Of a stretch of DNA of 52,750 nucleotides, positions 35,553 to 43,575 are shown one piece after another. The notes under the pieces were generated by a model. It made no database searches and had not been told where the DNA came from. It saw nothing but the letters and a program-made list of their open reading frames with translations. Source of the stretch: Brevibacillus fluminis (GTDB taxonomy: Bacteria; Bacillota; Bacilli; Brevibacillales; Brevibacillaceae); the NCBI RefSeq assembly GCF_003710825.1, contig NZ_RHHQ01000033.1, positions 1 to 52,750 of the forward strand, in the 5' to 3' direction. Positions within the stretch are counted from its first letter, which is position 1, and each line of letters begins with the position of its first letter. A program made the translations under genes and the position numbers.

Positions 35553-36639
35553 CAAGCGCTTTCTTTTTGGCTTCTTCTTGTTTGTCTTTTTGTTGCCCCT
35601 TTATTCGTGCGGGTTCAAGGATTTGGACAAACGAGCATTGGTTGTCAGCATTGGGGTAGATCAAGGTGAAAAATTGCCCTACAAAATTACAGTAAAGATT
35701 GCCGTACCAAGCGCCGAAACGCAAAAGGCTGCCAGCAATCCATTTATTTTACTTTCAGAAGAAGCGTTTACGATCACGGAAGCAGTTCGCTTGTTGAAGT
35801 CAAAGGTCAGCAAAGAATTAGATTTTGGGCAAGCGAAAATGGTCATTATTGGGGAAGGCTTGGCCAAGAAGAACGTGCATGATGTGATCGATTGGCTCCT
35901 TCGACGCCGTGATATACAAAAAATCGCTTTAATGACGATGGGGCGACCACGTGCCCTCGATGTATTAAAAGTGAAACCGGTGAATGAAAAGCTTGCGGCT
36001 AATGCACTGATTTTGTTTTTTGATAAGTCGGGTACAGAATCGGCCTTTACTCTCACCGAGCATTTAGCCGATTTTCACCGCAGGTTAAAAGAGCGTGGGA
36101 AAGACCCCTTTTTACCGATCGTAGAGGCCAGTGATCAGCATTACATTGTGGACAAGGTGGCTCTTTTTAACAAGGAAAAAATGGTCATGGAACTGACCAA
36201 ACAAGAGACGCGATTATTACATGAATTGATGTATGATTTTAAGAAAGTAGATGTTGTCTCTGCCAATAAACGCGATCGGGTTGCGGTTTCTATCTCAGAC
36301 TTGAAAACCAAGTATCAATTTGATTGGAACCAAGAAAGCCCGATCATCCGCGTTCACATGGAAATGCGGGGGACACTGGAAGAATCCCATAGATCGATTA
36401 AGGTGAATCTGCATGCGTTTGAGCAAGAGATCAACAAGACGTCTAATGACCGTATTCGCCGTTTGCTGCAAAAACTGCAAAAAGGGGGAGTTGATCCCAT
36501 TGGATTTGGATTGCAGTATCGAGCGTCACACCATGACCATCCTGACGACGAATGGAAAAAGTGGCAACAGTTATATCCGAAAGTTGTATTCAACGTTACA
36601 ACCAATCTTTGCATTCGCTCCACAGGTCTGATTGAATAA
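35545..36639 (+). CDS. Spore germination lipoprotein, GerAC-type subunit C
   Basis: A 364-residue lipoprotein. The signal peptide ends in lipobox LYSC, followed by GFKDLDKRALVVSIGVDQ, the standard GerAC start (D.RALV..iGiD). The C-terminal domain includes FGLQYRASHHDHPDDEWKKW, close to the family's FG.G..fr..hp.eWk. The protein sits on the outer face of the spore inner membrane and completes the receptor. It overlaps the B-subunit gene by eight bases. Confidence 0.92.
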   Translation: MNNKRFLFGFFLFVFLLPLYSCGFKDLDKRALVVSIGVDQGEKLPYKITVKIAVPSAETQKAASNPFILLSEEAFTITEAVRLLKSKVSKELDFGQAKMVIIGEGLAKKNVHDVIDWLLRRRDIQKIALMTMGRPRALDVLKVKPVNEKLAANALILFFDKSGTESAFTLTEHLADFHRRLKERGKDPFLPIVEASDQHYIVDKVALFNKEKMVMELTKQETRLLHELMYDFKKVDVVSANKRDRVAVSISDLKTKYQFDWNQESPIIRVHMEMRGTLEESHRSIKVNLHAFEQEINKTSNDRIRRLLQKLQKGGVDPIGFGLQYRASHHDHPDDEWKKWQQLYPKVVFNVTTNLCIRSTGLIE

Positions 36640-36649
36640 AGCGATTTAG

Positions 36650-36796
36650 GCGGATACCGTTGCCTATTCGCAAGGCTATTTTAAAATCAAAGACGTCATC
36701 ATGGGCATCCAAAATGGGTACCAGTCGTTTGAGACGGAAGTTCTTAAGATGGATCAGGGCAGGGGAAATCAGTCTGATTCAGGGCAAAACCTCTAG
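36650..36796 (+). other. Unrecognised open-frame remnant after the ger operon
   Basis: From 36650 to TAG at 36796 a frame reads ADTVAYSQGYFKIKDVI, then MGIQNGYQSFETEVLKMDQG. It looks protein-like but has no start signal at its head, since a stop lies just upstream. An internal ATG at 36701 would give 31 residues but has no ribosome site. I do not recognise a family. Its end overlaps the terminator. Confidence 0.3.
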
Positions 36797-36816
36797 GAGA
36801 TTTCCTAGAGGTTTTT
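36786..36816 (+). terminator. Terminator downstream of the ger operon
   Basis: AAAACCTCTAGGA (36786-36798) pairs with TCCTAGAGGTTTTT (36803-36816); a strong stem with T-run. Confidence 0.85.
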
Positions 36817-36856
36817 CTTTAGGGCGCTAGATTGTACAGCTATCAGCATTATGTAG

Positions 36857-36885
36857 AAGAGCACCTGTTCAAGACAGATGCTCTT
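36857..36885 (-). terminator. Hairpin after the small Cys-rich gene
   Basis: AAGAGCA (36857-36863) pairs with TGCTCTT (36879-36885), extended inside by ACCTGT-type pairing (CTGT with ACAG) beyond a mismatch. It lies eight bases after the stop of the Cys-rich gene on the minus strand. There is no clear T-run, so it may stabilise the mRNA end. Confidence 0.45.
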
Positions 36886-36892
36886 GAAACGA

Positions 36893-37039
36893 TTAATGGC
36901 AGCCGCATTTTTTATGAGTGCGGCGACGGCGGCAATGGCAAGTGCAGGTGCAACGACGATGTGTGCGGCGGCGTTTTTTGGTTTTCACCAGAATGCACTC
37001 ACCACGTTTTAAAGTAATGACGTGACAATGTTTGCTCAT
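36893..37039 (-). CDS. Small Cys/Arg/His-rich basic protein (48 residues), possible spore protein
   Basis: ATG 37039 has a perfect AAGGAGG upstream (spacing eight) and opens a frame of 48 residues ending in TAA. The start is MSKHCHVITLKRGECILVK; the rest is almost only Lys/Arg, Cys, His and Thr, with CTCTCHCRRRR and THKKCGCH. It has eight Cys, six His and about seventeen Lys/Arg, giving a very high charge. The Cys-x-Cys-x-Cys-His-Cys run suggests metal binding or disulfide cross-linking, as in some spore coat proteins. The gene is next to the ger operon, with a palindrome upstream and a hairpin downstream. No family is recognised; the ribosome site makes it credible as a gene. Confidence 0.7.
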   Translation of the reverse strand: MSKHCHVITLKRGECILVKTKKRRRTHRRCTCTCHCRRRRTHKKCGCH

Positions 37040-37108
37040 GAAGAATTCCTCCTTTTTAACGGGATGCTATATTTCTACGCTAGGAGAGCATTTTCTGCTT
37101 GGACGAAT

Positions 37109-37130
37109 AATGTGGTGAAAATACCACATT
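37109..37130. promoter_or_regulatory. Perfect palindrome upstream of the small Cys-rich gene
   Basis: AATGTGGT (37109-37116) and ACCACATT (37123-37130) around six bases. It lies 70-90 bp upstream of the ATG at 37039 on the minus strand and could be an operator. No T-run follows on either strand, so it is not an obvious terminator. Confidence 0.45.
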
Positions 37131-37332
37131 GTAAAACCCAACAGGAAGTCCAGAGAGTTGTTTAAGCATCCGCAAGCGAGAGAAGTGGATAGCAGCCAGC
37201 TTCGCGTAAAGACAATGTACTACCCGTTTTTGCAAGAGAATTCACATTATTTTTATCACCGGCAGCTCGCGGCAATGTTGATATGATACTATTGTGAGAA
37301 GAGGAAACAATTTTTAGGGGGAAAAGGAAAGA

Positions 37333-37989
37333 ATGCGGATTTTGTTGGCTGATGACCATCCGTTGTTTCGGAGCGGGGTGCGTAATTTACTGGAAACAAC
37401 GGATGACATGCAGATCGTCGGCGAGGCTTCAAGCGGAGAGGAAGCGGTCGAAAAGGCGCTGGCGCTCAAGCCGGATGTGATTTTGATGGATATTCGGATG
37501 CAAGGTTTGAACGGAATTGAGGCGACGAAGCAGATTAGAGAAGCGTTGCCGCAGGTGCACATTTTGATTTTGACCATGTTTAAAGACGATCAATCGGTCT
37601 TTACAGCGATGCGTGCCGGCGCACGAGGATATACGTTAAAAGATGTCGACGAGGATGAGCTGCTATACAGCATTCGGATGGTGGCGAACGGCGGAGCGGT
37701 GTTCGGGGCAGATATCGCTTCGCGGATGATGGATTATTTCGCGGATTCCCGCACTCCTACCGCGCTAGATCCGCTATTTGCGAACTTGACGGCGCGGGAA
37801 CGTGAAATTCTCGCATTGATTGCCAAAAACGAATCGAATGCGAGAATCGCGGCGAAGCTTCACCTGAGCTCAAAGACAGTGGCGAATTACGTGACGACGA
37901 TTTTAAACAAGCTTCATGTAACGGACCGCCACGCGGCGAGACTATTGGCCAATCGGCAGAATTTGGGCGTAGAGCTTCCGGAAGAGTAG
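37333..37989 (+). CDS. NarL/LuxR-family response regulator (first paralogue)
   Basis: A 218-residue regulator. Receiver: ILLADDHPLFRSGV, phosphoacceptor in VILMDIRMQGLNG, Thr in LILTMFKDDQS and Lys in YTLKDVDEDEL. The LuxR-type HTH contains LTAREREILALIAKNE and LSSKTVANYVTTILNKLHV. It is a close paralogue of the regulator at 41089 (shared ADDHPLFR, GEEAI/V, ILTMFKDDQSVF, GARGY, SIRMV.NGGAVFG.DIASRM by eye). AAAAGGAAAG precedes ATG. It converges on a large membrane kinase that could be the partner of one or both paralogues. Confidence 0.94.
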   Translation: MRILLADDHPLFRSGVRNLLETTDDMQIVGEASSGEEAVEKALALKPDVILMDIRMQGLNGIEATKQIREALPQVHILILTMFKDDQSVFTAMRAGARGYTLKDVDEDELLYSIRMVANGGAVFGADIASRMMDYFADSRTPTALDPLFANLTAREREILALIAKNESNARIAAKLHLSSKTVANYVTTILNKLHVTDRHAARLLANRQNLGVELPEE

Positions 37990-38010
37990 TAACGAGGAAG
38001 TCTCAACAGA

Positions 38011-38042
38011 AAAGTCCTTGATCAGAAACGATCAAGGACTTT
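38011..38042. terminator. Bidirectional terminator between regulator and kinase genes
   Basis: A perfect 13-bp stem, AAAGTCCTTGATC (38011-38023) and GATCAAGGACTTT (38030-38042), with A and T runs outside serves both convergent genes. Confidence 0.92.
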
Positions 38043-38047
38043 TTCAT

Positions 38048-40159
38048 TTATAACGGCAGGGTGGTCGTCACCTGAGTTCCACCTGTCTCCAGTCGTTCAA
38101 AGACGCAATGTCCCCCGAGCTCGGCCGCTCTTTCGCGAATGGACACGAGGCCGAGCCCGCCTTTTTCGGAGGGTTTTGGTCGCGGTTGGATGCCAACGCC
38201 GTTGTCCGTCACTTCCAGAACCAACTGGTGGGAAGGGGTAATTTTGATCTGGACGGTGCAGGCGGTAGCGTTCGCATGGCGCACGACATTCACCACAAGC
38301 TCGGTGATGATTCGATACGCAGCAACCTCGACGGCAGCAGGCAGAGGCGGTAGATGATCGGGCGCATGAAGGGAGAATTCCATCCCAGCCAGCATGCCAG
38401 CCGCAGTGAGATGGCGGGTGGATTGGCCAAGCTCGTTGATTCTCTCTTGCACGGCCCCGATCAATCCCAATTCATCCAGGGTGGGCGGGCGCAAGTCATG
38501 GACCAATGTGCGAATCTCATCAACAGTGGAACGAATGACTTTTCTGAGCTCGACCATCAGCTCTTTGGCAGTCTCGGGATTGTGGACGACGTGCTTTTCG
38601 GCTGCGGCGGCATTCAGCGCAAGTGCGGCCAGACGAGGCGCGAGGTCATCGTGTAGGTTGTGACGAATTTGCCTGCGTTCTTCTTCGCGCGCCAACACCA
38701 GTTTTTCACGAGATTCCTGCAAGGCATCCGCCAACAGCTTCATTCCGATGGTCATGTTCACGTTTTGAATGATCGGGCCAGATTGAGTAAGCAGCACGTC
38801 GAGCAGCTTGTAGTCTGCAGCAGTGAACGTCTCACCGAGCGAACGGTTGGCCACGAGCAGCGTCCCCAATTCTTCCCCCCGATGGATGATCGGAAATGGC
38901 AAAAGTTCGTCCGTTCGCTCTCCGGCGGATGCCACCAGCGTGTTTTGGCCGTTGACGGAAATCGAGATGCCTGTGTAGGGCAGCCGGAGCGACTCCTTGA
39001 TGGTCGTGACAACAACTTCAAGCATGGCTTCCGGCGAGATCGGTTTGACCAATTGGTTCCCAAGCTCCGCGAGAACGGCATATGGGTCATCGTGCCGCCC
39101 TTTCATCATGCGGTTGACAAGACGCTGCAGCCGCTCTTTCAAAGGAGCGAACAGCACGGCTACCACGGAAGTAGCAAGCAGGGAGATTACGACATTGTCT
39201 TTTGTCTGGAACAAGCGGCTGAGGTACAGAACAGATAAAATGTAGACCGCGACCACAAAGACGGAAAGGCCGATATATACCAGTGTTCGCTTAACCAGTG
39301 GATCGATATCCCACAGACGGAGGCGGACGATTGCCAATGTCAAAGTCAGCGGAATGATAAGCAGAAACAGCTCCAGAATCCCGTTCAAGTAAATATAAGC
39401 AGTCGCGCCCCATTGAAACAGTGCGGGCTCAAACAAAAAACTGATGCTGATAAAACCGCCCAACCCGCACGACATGCCGAAAACAATCCATTTGGTCTGT
39501 TGGCGCTGCAAAGGAAGCGACTTTTTCCGGTAGCGATATATCTGGGTGCTTACCAGCAAGAGAATGATCGAGAGAAGCCAGAACGCCTTTGCGAGATTGG
39601 GCCATGATGTGAATCTGAACGGGGCGCCCGGAAACAGGCCGCTGTACAGGTAAACCAGGCAGATCAGCAGCAAGACTTTTACTGTCCAGGCCGGGACGAA
39701 CCTGCCATCGGGAAAGATGAGAAAGAATGAGATCAAGGTAATCCAGCCGATCATGTCCACCAGGTCGTACCAATGCCACAAGGCTGGCGTGAGCTCCGCT
39801 GCAGCCCAGACGAGCGAAGGAAATGTCGTTCCGAACGAAACCAACATCAGTGACGCGAGTAGGCCGAGCGGTTCACGGAAACACTTCCACAAAATAATCA
39901 AGGCCGCGAGATAAAACAAAAGCGTAAAGGATGCATCGATCACGGTGAAAGTCATGGCGTAGCCTTCGACAGTCAGATGCTCCTGCTGCAGTACCGCAAG
40001 CGGCATCGGTGGCGCTGGCGTCACCTTGCAGGCGGACAGAATGCACTCGGCGACCAACCGTTCATAATAGCGGGGGACGCTGACAAGAAAACAGGAAACC
40101 ACTGCGAGGCAGAATAGGACAACAATGATTTGAATGGGCAAAAGCTTGCGAACATGCAT
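38048..40159 (-). CDS. Large membrane sensor histidine kinase (7TM-like, GAF, NarL/DesK-type core)
   Basis: A 703-residue kinase. An N-terminal helix and an extracytoplasmic loop are followed by about seven more helices to residue 330 (LIPLTLTLAIVRLRLWDID is the typical end of such membrane sensors). A GAF-like domain covers about 355-480. The HisKA_3 motif is EERRQIRHNLHDDLAPRL; the HATPase has ITELVVNVVRHANAT, VTDNGVGIQP and GGLGLVSIRERAAEL. AAAGGGGA precedes ATG 40159. It lies between two paralogous NarL-type regulators, and its promoter shares the CGGGAACTT motif with the second. Likely output: phosphorylation of one or both regulators. Confidence 0.92.
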   Translation of the reverse strand: MHVRKLLPIQIIVVLFCLAVVSCFLVSVPRYYERLVAECILSACKVTPAPPMPLAVLQQEHLTVEGYAMTFTVIDASFTLLFYLAALIILWKCFREPLGLLASLMLVSFGTTFPSLVWAAAELTPALWHWYDLVDMIGWITLISFFLIFPDGRFVPAWTVKVLLLICLVYLYSGLFPGAPFRFTSWPNLAKAFWLLSIILLLVSTQIYRYRKKSLPLQRQQTKWIVFGMSCGLGGFISISFLFEPALFQWGATAYIYLNGILELFLLIIPLTLTLAIVRLRLWDIDPLVKRTLVYIGLSVFVVAVYILSVLYLSRLFQTKDNVVISLLATSVVAVLFAPLKERLQRLVNRMMKGRHDDPYAVLAELGNQLVKPISPEAMLEVVVTTIKESLRLPYTGISISVNGQNTLVASAGERTDELLPFPIIHRGEELGTLLVANRSLGETFTAADYKLLDVLLTQSGPIIQNVNMTIGMKLLADALQESREKLVLAREEERRQIRHNLHDDLAPRLAALALNAAAAEKHVVHNPETAKELMVELRKVIRSTVDEIRTLVHDLRPPTLDELGLIGAVQERINELGQSTRHLTAAGMLAGMEFSLHAPDHLPPLPAAVEVAAYRIITELVVNVVRHANATACTVQIKITPSHQLVLEVTDNGVGIQPRPKPSEKGGLGLVSIRERAAELGGHCVFERLETGGTQVTTTLPL

Positions 40160-40201
40160 TAGAAGATCCCCTTTGCGGTTTGGCAGTAAGTGGATTCCCT
40201 T

Positions 40202-40281
40202 ATTATAGCAACGGCAAAAATGCTTGGATATACCCCGGGAATAAGTTCCCGAATATTCCTGCTTATTCTCGAAAGTTCCCG
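40202..40281 (-). promoter_or_regulatory. Kinase promoter with paired CGGGAACTT sites
   Basis: On the minus strand CGGGAACTT occurs at 40281-40273 and 40251-40243, starts 30 bp apart; the second is part of the perfect palindrome CGGGAATAAGTTCCCG (40236-40251). TATAAT lies at 40207-40202, in the context GTTGCTATAAT that also occurs in front of the regulator gene at 41089. The -35 is poor. Candidate binding site of the regulator at 41089 or its paralogue. Confidence 0.55.
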
Positions 40282-40290
40282 TGTGAGCGG

Positions 40291-40836
40291 TCAGGCACGT
40301 GCCGTGATTTTATTTTCAAGTTTGCCGGTCCAAATGAGGTAGCCCATCGCGACATAAGACAATCCCCAGAAAAAGGCAAACCATTCGGGTAGAACAATTG
40401 AGCACATCATGAGGACGTGCAGGGCGACGATCCAGCGGGGATATACTTTTGCCCGAAACGTCACAATCGCAAAGAGCAACGTGCCGATCATGGTCCCTAC
40501 CATGCCAATCATGCGTGTGATCGTGACAAAAATACCTGGATTTTCCGGCAAGATATTACCGAGTGCAAATACGTTCCATACCATGCTGGTGATGATAATG
40601 TTGCCAACGATAATCAAGAGCGTTGCCAAAAAGCCGACGATGCCTGTTTCCCGCGATTGCACCAGATACGTCCCGATCGTCCCCACGGACATCAATACGC
40701 AAGCGATGAATCCAAATGTTAATTCTTGTGGGCTATCCGAGCCCCAGATCAATGCGCTCGGGGTCATTCCCATCCGCGTGAGCCCTGCCAGCAAACAAAT
40801 CATGCCTAACCATTTCACTACCGTTTTCCATTCCAT
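40291..40836 (-). CDS. Membrane protein of unknown function (five to six helices)
   Basis: A 181-residue integral membrane protein. Helices are visible at about 8-25, 38-60, 68-93, 105-128 and 137-168, ending in a basic tail. I recognise no family; it has no catalytic-looking polar motifs apart from scattered Trp. GGAGGG precedes ATG 40836. It is transcribed towards the kinase gene, 130 bp away, and divergently from the regulator at 41089. It may serve as an accessory of this signalling cluster, which is an inference from position only. Confidence 0.75.
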   Translation of the reverse strand: MEWKTVVKWLGMICLLAGLTRMGMTPSALIWGSDSPQELTFGFIACVLMSVGTIGTYLVQSRETGIVGFLATLLIIVGNIIITSMVWNVFALGNILPENPGIFVTITRMIGMVGTMIGTLLFAIVTFRAKVYPRWIVALHVLMMCSIVLPEWFAFFWGLSYVAMGYLIWTGKLENKITARA

Positions 40837-40940
40837 AAAGACCCTCCATCTCGTAAGATTGATTTTTTCTAAAGCAATCGTATCAAGCGAGGTTTCCCAC
40901 CGTGTAGAGCAATGGCTACCTTCCTTTCAAGGAAGAAGCT

Positions 40941-41000
40941 CGGGAACTTTCGGGAAGGGTACGATGAGCAGTATTCGAAATTTTGCAAAGTTGCTATAAT
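40941..41000 (+). promoter_or_regulatory. Promoter of the second NarL-type regulator with CGGGAACTT site
   Basis: CGGGAACTT at 40941-40949, continued by TCGGGAAGG, then TATAAT at 40995-41000 within GTTGCTATAAT. The site starts 54 bp before the -10; in the kinase promoter the two copies start 44 and 74 bp before it, so all share the same helical phase. Confidence 0.5.
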
Positions 41001-41088
41001 GAGTTACGCGATGGAAGCCATTCCCAGTATCCTGTGGAAGTGAAGTTGGCAATTCGGAATGACGGAAAAAGAAAAGGAGTGATCTTCG

Positions 41089-41748
41089 TTGGACATTCTT
41101 GTCGCTGATGACCACCCCCTGTTTCGCAATGGAGTCATCAATCTTTTGCGCACCACTGACGACTTGCGCGTGGTTGGTGAAGCATCGACTGGCGAAGAGG
41201 CGATTGCCCTCGCTTCCAGCCTGCAACCCGATCTGATTTTAATGGACATACGCATGCCGGGATGCAACGGCATTGAAGCGACCCGCCAGATCTTGGAAAA
41301 GCATTCGCACATGCAAATCCTCATCCTCACCATGTTCAAGGACGACCAGTCTGTTTTTGCAGCCATTCGAGCAGGAGCACGCGGGTATGTTCTGAAGGAT
41401 GCGGATGAAATTGAACTGATTCAATCCATTCGCATGGTGGGAAACGGTGGGGCCGTCTTCGGCTCCGATATCGCGTCGCGGATGATTCATTATTTTTCGA
41501 ATCCGGCTCCTGTTGAACCGCTGATGGATGCCAGCCTGTCCGAATTGACGAAGCGTGAACGGGAGATTCTCGAACGTATTGCGGAGGGGGACAGCAATGC
41601 CCAAATCGCATTTCGTCTTCATTTGAGTACAAAGACTGTCGCCAACTATGTCTCAACGATTCTCAACAAACTGCAAGTCGTCGATCGCAGTGAAGCCGGA
41701 CGTCTGGTGAAGAAGATGCGGGATGAGGATCAACTTGATTTGACATGA
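41089..41748 (+). CDS. NarL/LuxR-family response regulator (second paralogue)
   Basis: A 219-residue regulator starting with TTG; AAAAGGAG stands eight to ten bases upstream. Receiver motifs: ILVADDHPLFRNGV, LILMDIRMPGCNG, ILTMFKDDQS, VLKDADEIEL. HTH: LTKREREILERIAEGDSN and LSTKTVANYVSTILNKLQV. It is a paralogue of the regulator at 37333; the recognition helices differ at two positions only (SSKTVANYVTT against STKTVANYVST), so both may bind the same DNA sites. A CGGGAACTT site lies in its promoter. Confidence 0.94.
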   Translation: MDILVADDHPLFRNGVINLLRTTDDLRVVGEASTGEEAIALASSLQPDLILMDIRMPGCNGIEATRQILEKHSHMQILILTMFKDDQSVFAAIRAGARGYVLKDADEIELIQSIRMVGNGGAVFGSDIASRMIHYFSNPAPVEPLMDASLSELTKREREILERIAEGDSNAQIAFRLHLSTKTVANYVSTILNKLQVVDRSEAGRLVKKMRDEDQLDLT

Positions 41749-41884
41749 GAAGTCGTATGATAGGGGATACCTTTGGGGGTGTTTACATGAAACAACCAGC
41801 CGCCGGTTGAATCCGACGACTGGCGTCTTAACTTGATTTAATCTCTGTCCGATAAACTGGGGGAGTTCCTAGGAAAACGTCGTC

Positions 41885-43372
41885 CTATGGCATGATCGGC
41901 ACGATTTCTATCACGGAATCCGGTATTTCTACAAGCAAACGAATGTCCTGCGTTGCTTTCTCTGTCGTGAACTTCACTTGATAGCCGGTCACCATCGATG
42001 TGGGTAACTCTGTCTCATGCTCTACTTTCCCATCCAAGGGGATCAACTTATTGCCGTCGAGCAGGTACACACGTAAAGCCGACGTGCGGGAGATTCCATT
42101 ACGAGCTTGAAGTGTCACTTCATTTCCGTTTCGCTCCGCTTTCACGGTCTTATAATCGAAAATATCATAGCCGAGCTTGATGTGCATGACATGCTTTTTC
42201 CCATTTGCCCCTGTCGCCGTAACGGTGACAATATCTAGTGGGGAATACAGGTCGTAATTCTTTTGCAAGACGAAACTCTTTTTGTCACTGACCGGTATAG
42301 TTGAAGACACGCCCGCATACGACACATCGACCGATTTGATTTCGCTATCCGTTACATTCCCGTATAGCATTAGCCTTACCTGCGGGCTGCTCCCTTTCAC
42401 GAAGGTGACGTAACCGCCAGTCAAATCGGTTTTGATCAAATCGGCGTTTTTTTCATCCGTAACCGTGGTTTCCCCTGATGTCCTGGTTCTCTGTCCGTTC
42501 ACGCTTTCCATTACGTAATATTTGCCGCCAATGCTCGGCAATTTCGAAAAGGTAATGCTGCCTTTGCTGTCCGCGGTCTTGGAGCCGTAATTGGAGCCGT
42601 AATTGGAGCCGTTTTTGGCGTCGCAATATGCACCGCCGTAGCAGACTTTGTCTTGAAATAGCGTGATCGTTGCGCCTGGTGCTGCTCCTTGAACGGTGAT
42701 CGTCCCCTGTCCGCCCGTAATCGTCAAATCTGTCACGGGTGCAGGAGAGGGCACAGGATTCGGAATAGGCGTAGGATTCGGATTAGGTGTTGTTCCTCCA
42801 CCGGCTGTGCCATTCGTACCCCCACTTGCGGAATCATTCATCGGCTTTCCGAACGTAATCGGCTGCGAGATAATCGTATCCTCGGGCGTTTCGATTTCCA
42901 GGACGTAATACTGTCCTTCCTTCATCGTCCCGTTGTCATTCGCAAACAAATCGAAGGAAACCGCCCCTTCAAACGTTCCGACAGGATCTGTCGGAGTTGG
43001 CCGGAAAGCAGGCGTGATCACTTTCTCCCCCTGTACGATCCCCAATAGCCAGCCAACTCCCACACGGTTGGTTCTCCAGATTCCATGATAGTTTTCTTTG
43101 CCAAATACATCGGTAGAACGCAGGATGATGGCATTCACGACGGTTTTTTGCGAAAAGGTGAGGCTCACTTGAAAGTGACCGTCCCGTGTGCCATCAGGTT
43201 TGAATTCCGCGCTGCCGGTCTTATCGAATTTTTTCTCAAGTAAAGCAAACTTCGTAATGCTTACACCTGCTGCCGTATCCGACTCCGCTGCATGTGCAAA
43301 TCCTGCAAATACGCTCATTAGCATGGCGCACAGAAACACGCACAATGCTTTTCTTGTCATTTCCCACTTCAT
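41885..43372 (-). CDS. Secreted multi-domain protein of unknown function
   Basis: A 495-residue exported protein. The signal peptide (TRKALCVFLCAMLMSVFAGFA) is followed by a likely cleavage at AHA-AE. An N-terminal beta-rich domain (about 25-170) leads to a Gly/Asn/Pro linker (TPNPNPTPIPNPVPSPAP), then an Ig-like or carboxypeptidase-regulatory-like beta domain (GGQGTITVQGAAPGATITLF), and a C-terminal beta domain from about 320 on. No catalytic motif is seen. ATG 43372 has GGGAG upstream; ATG 43360 is an alternative. Cell-surface or matrix role is an inference from the architecture. The coding DNA contains a 12-bp tandem repeat. Confidence 0.78.
   Translation of the reverse strand: MKWEMTRKALCVFLCAMLMSVFAGFAHAAESDTAAGVSITKFALLEKKFDKTGSAEFKPDGTRDGHFQVSLTFSQKTVVNAIILRSTDVFGKENYHGIWRTNRVGVGWLLGIVQGEKVITPAFRPTPTDPVGTFEGAVSFDLFANDNGTMKEGQYYVLEIETPEDTIISQPITFGKPMNDSASGGTNGTAGGGTTPNPNPTPIPNPVPSPAPVTDLTITGGQGTITVQGAAPGATITLFQDKVCYGGAYCDAKNGSNYGSNYGSKTADSKGSITFSKLPSIGGKYYVMESVNGQRTRTSGETTVTDEKNADLIKTDLTGGYVTFVKGSSPQVRLMLYGNVTDSEIKSVDVSYAGVSSTIPVSDKKSFVLQKNYDLYSPLDIVTVTATGANGKKHVMHIKLGYDIFDYKTVKAERNGNEVTLQARNGISRTSALRVYLLDGNKLIPLDGKVEHETELPTSMVTGYQVKFTTEKATQDIRLLVEIPDSVIEIVPIMP
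42581..42613. repeat. 12-bp tandem repeat inside the secreted-protein gene
   Basis: GGAGCCGTAATT stands twice and a third, partial copy follows (GGAGCCGTT). On the coding strand it gives the repeated residues NYGSNYGS. Being a multiple of three it can gain or lose units without a frameshift. Confidence 0.85.
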
Positions 43373-43501
43373 TTGTACACACGCTCCCTGATGAATCAAT
43401 TTCGAATGGTATCAATATAACTGCACGGAATTCCCAGGAACAAGGGAATCTCTTCCTTGCCGATCTGGGAAGTTTTTCAGGAACGTTGGCAATGTAAATA
43501 A

Positions 43502-43529
43502 GCCGAGCCACCCCCAAGGAGCGCTCGGC
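43502..43529 (-). terminator. Terminator of the VOC-protein gene
   Basis: GCCGAGC (43502-43508) pairs with GCTCGGC (43523-43529); on the minus strand a T-rich tail follows. It separates the VOC gene from the secreted-protein gene. Confidence 0.65.
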
Positions 43530-43575
43530 ATGTACTGCGTTATTCTATAGTAAGGCCAACCAGCGTTTGCTACTG

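Noticed and set aside
36832..37017. 61-codon open frame on the plus strand
   Set aside because: It is the antisense of the small Cys/Arg/His-rich gene, which has the ribosome site; this one has none.
41787..41810. Seven-residue frame MKQPAAG after a GGGGG stretch
   Set aside because: Too short to support; no attenuator or gene directly downstream on the same strand.
43467..43485. GGGAAGTTTTTCAGGAAC resembling the CGGGAACTT motif upstream of the secreted-protein gene
   Set aside because: Differs in key bases and orientation; insufficient to add it to that motif set.
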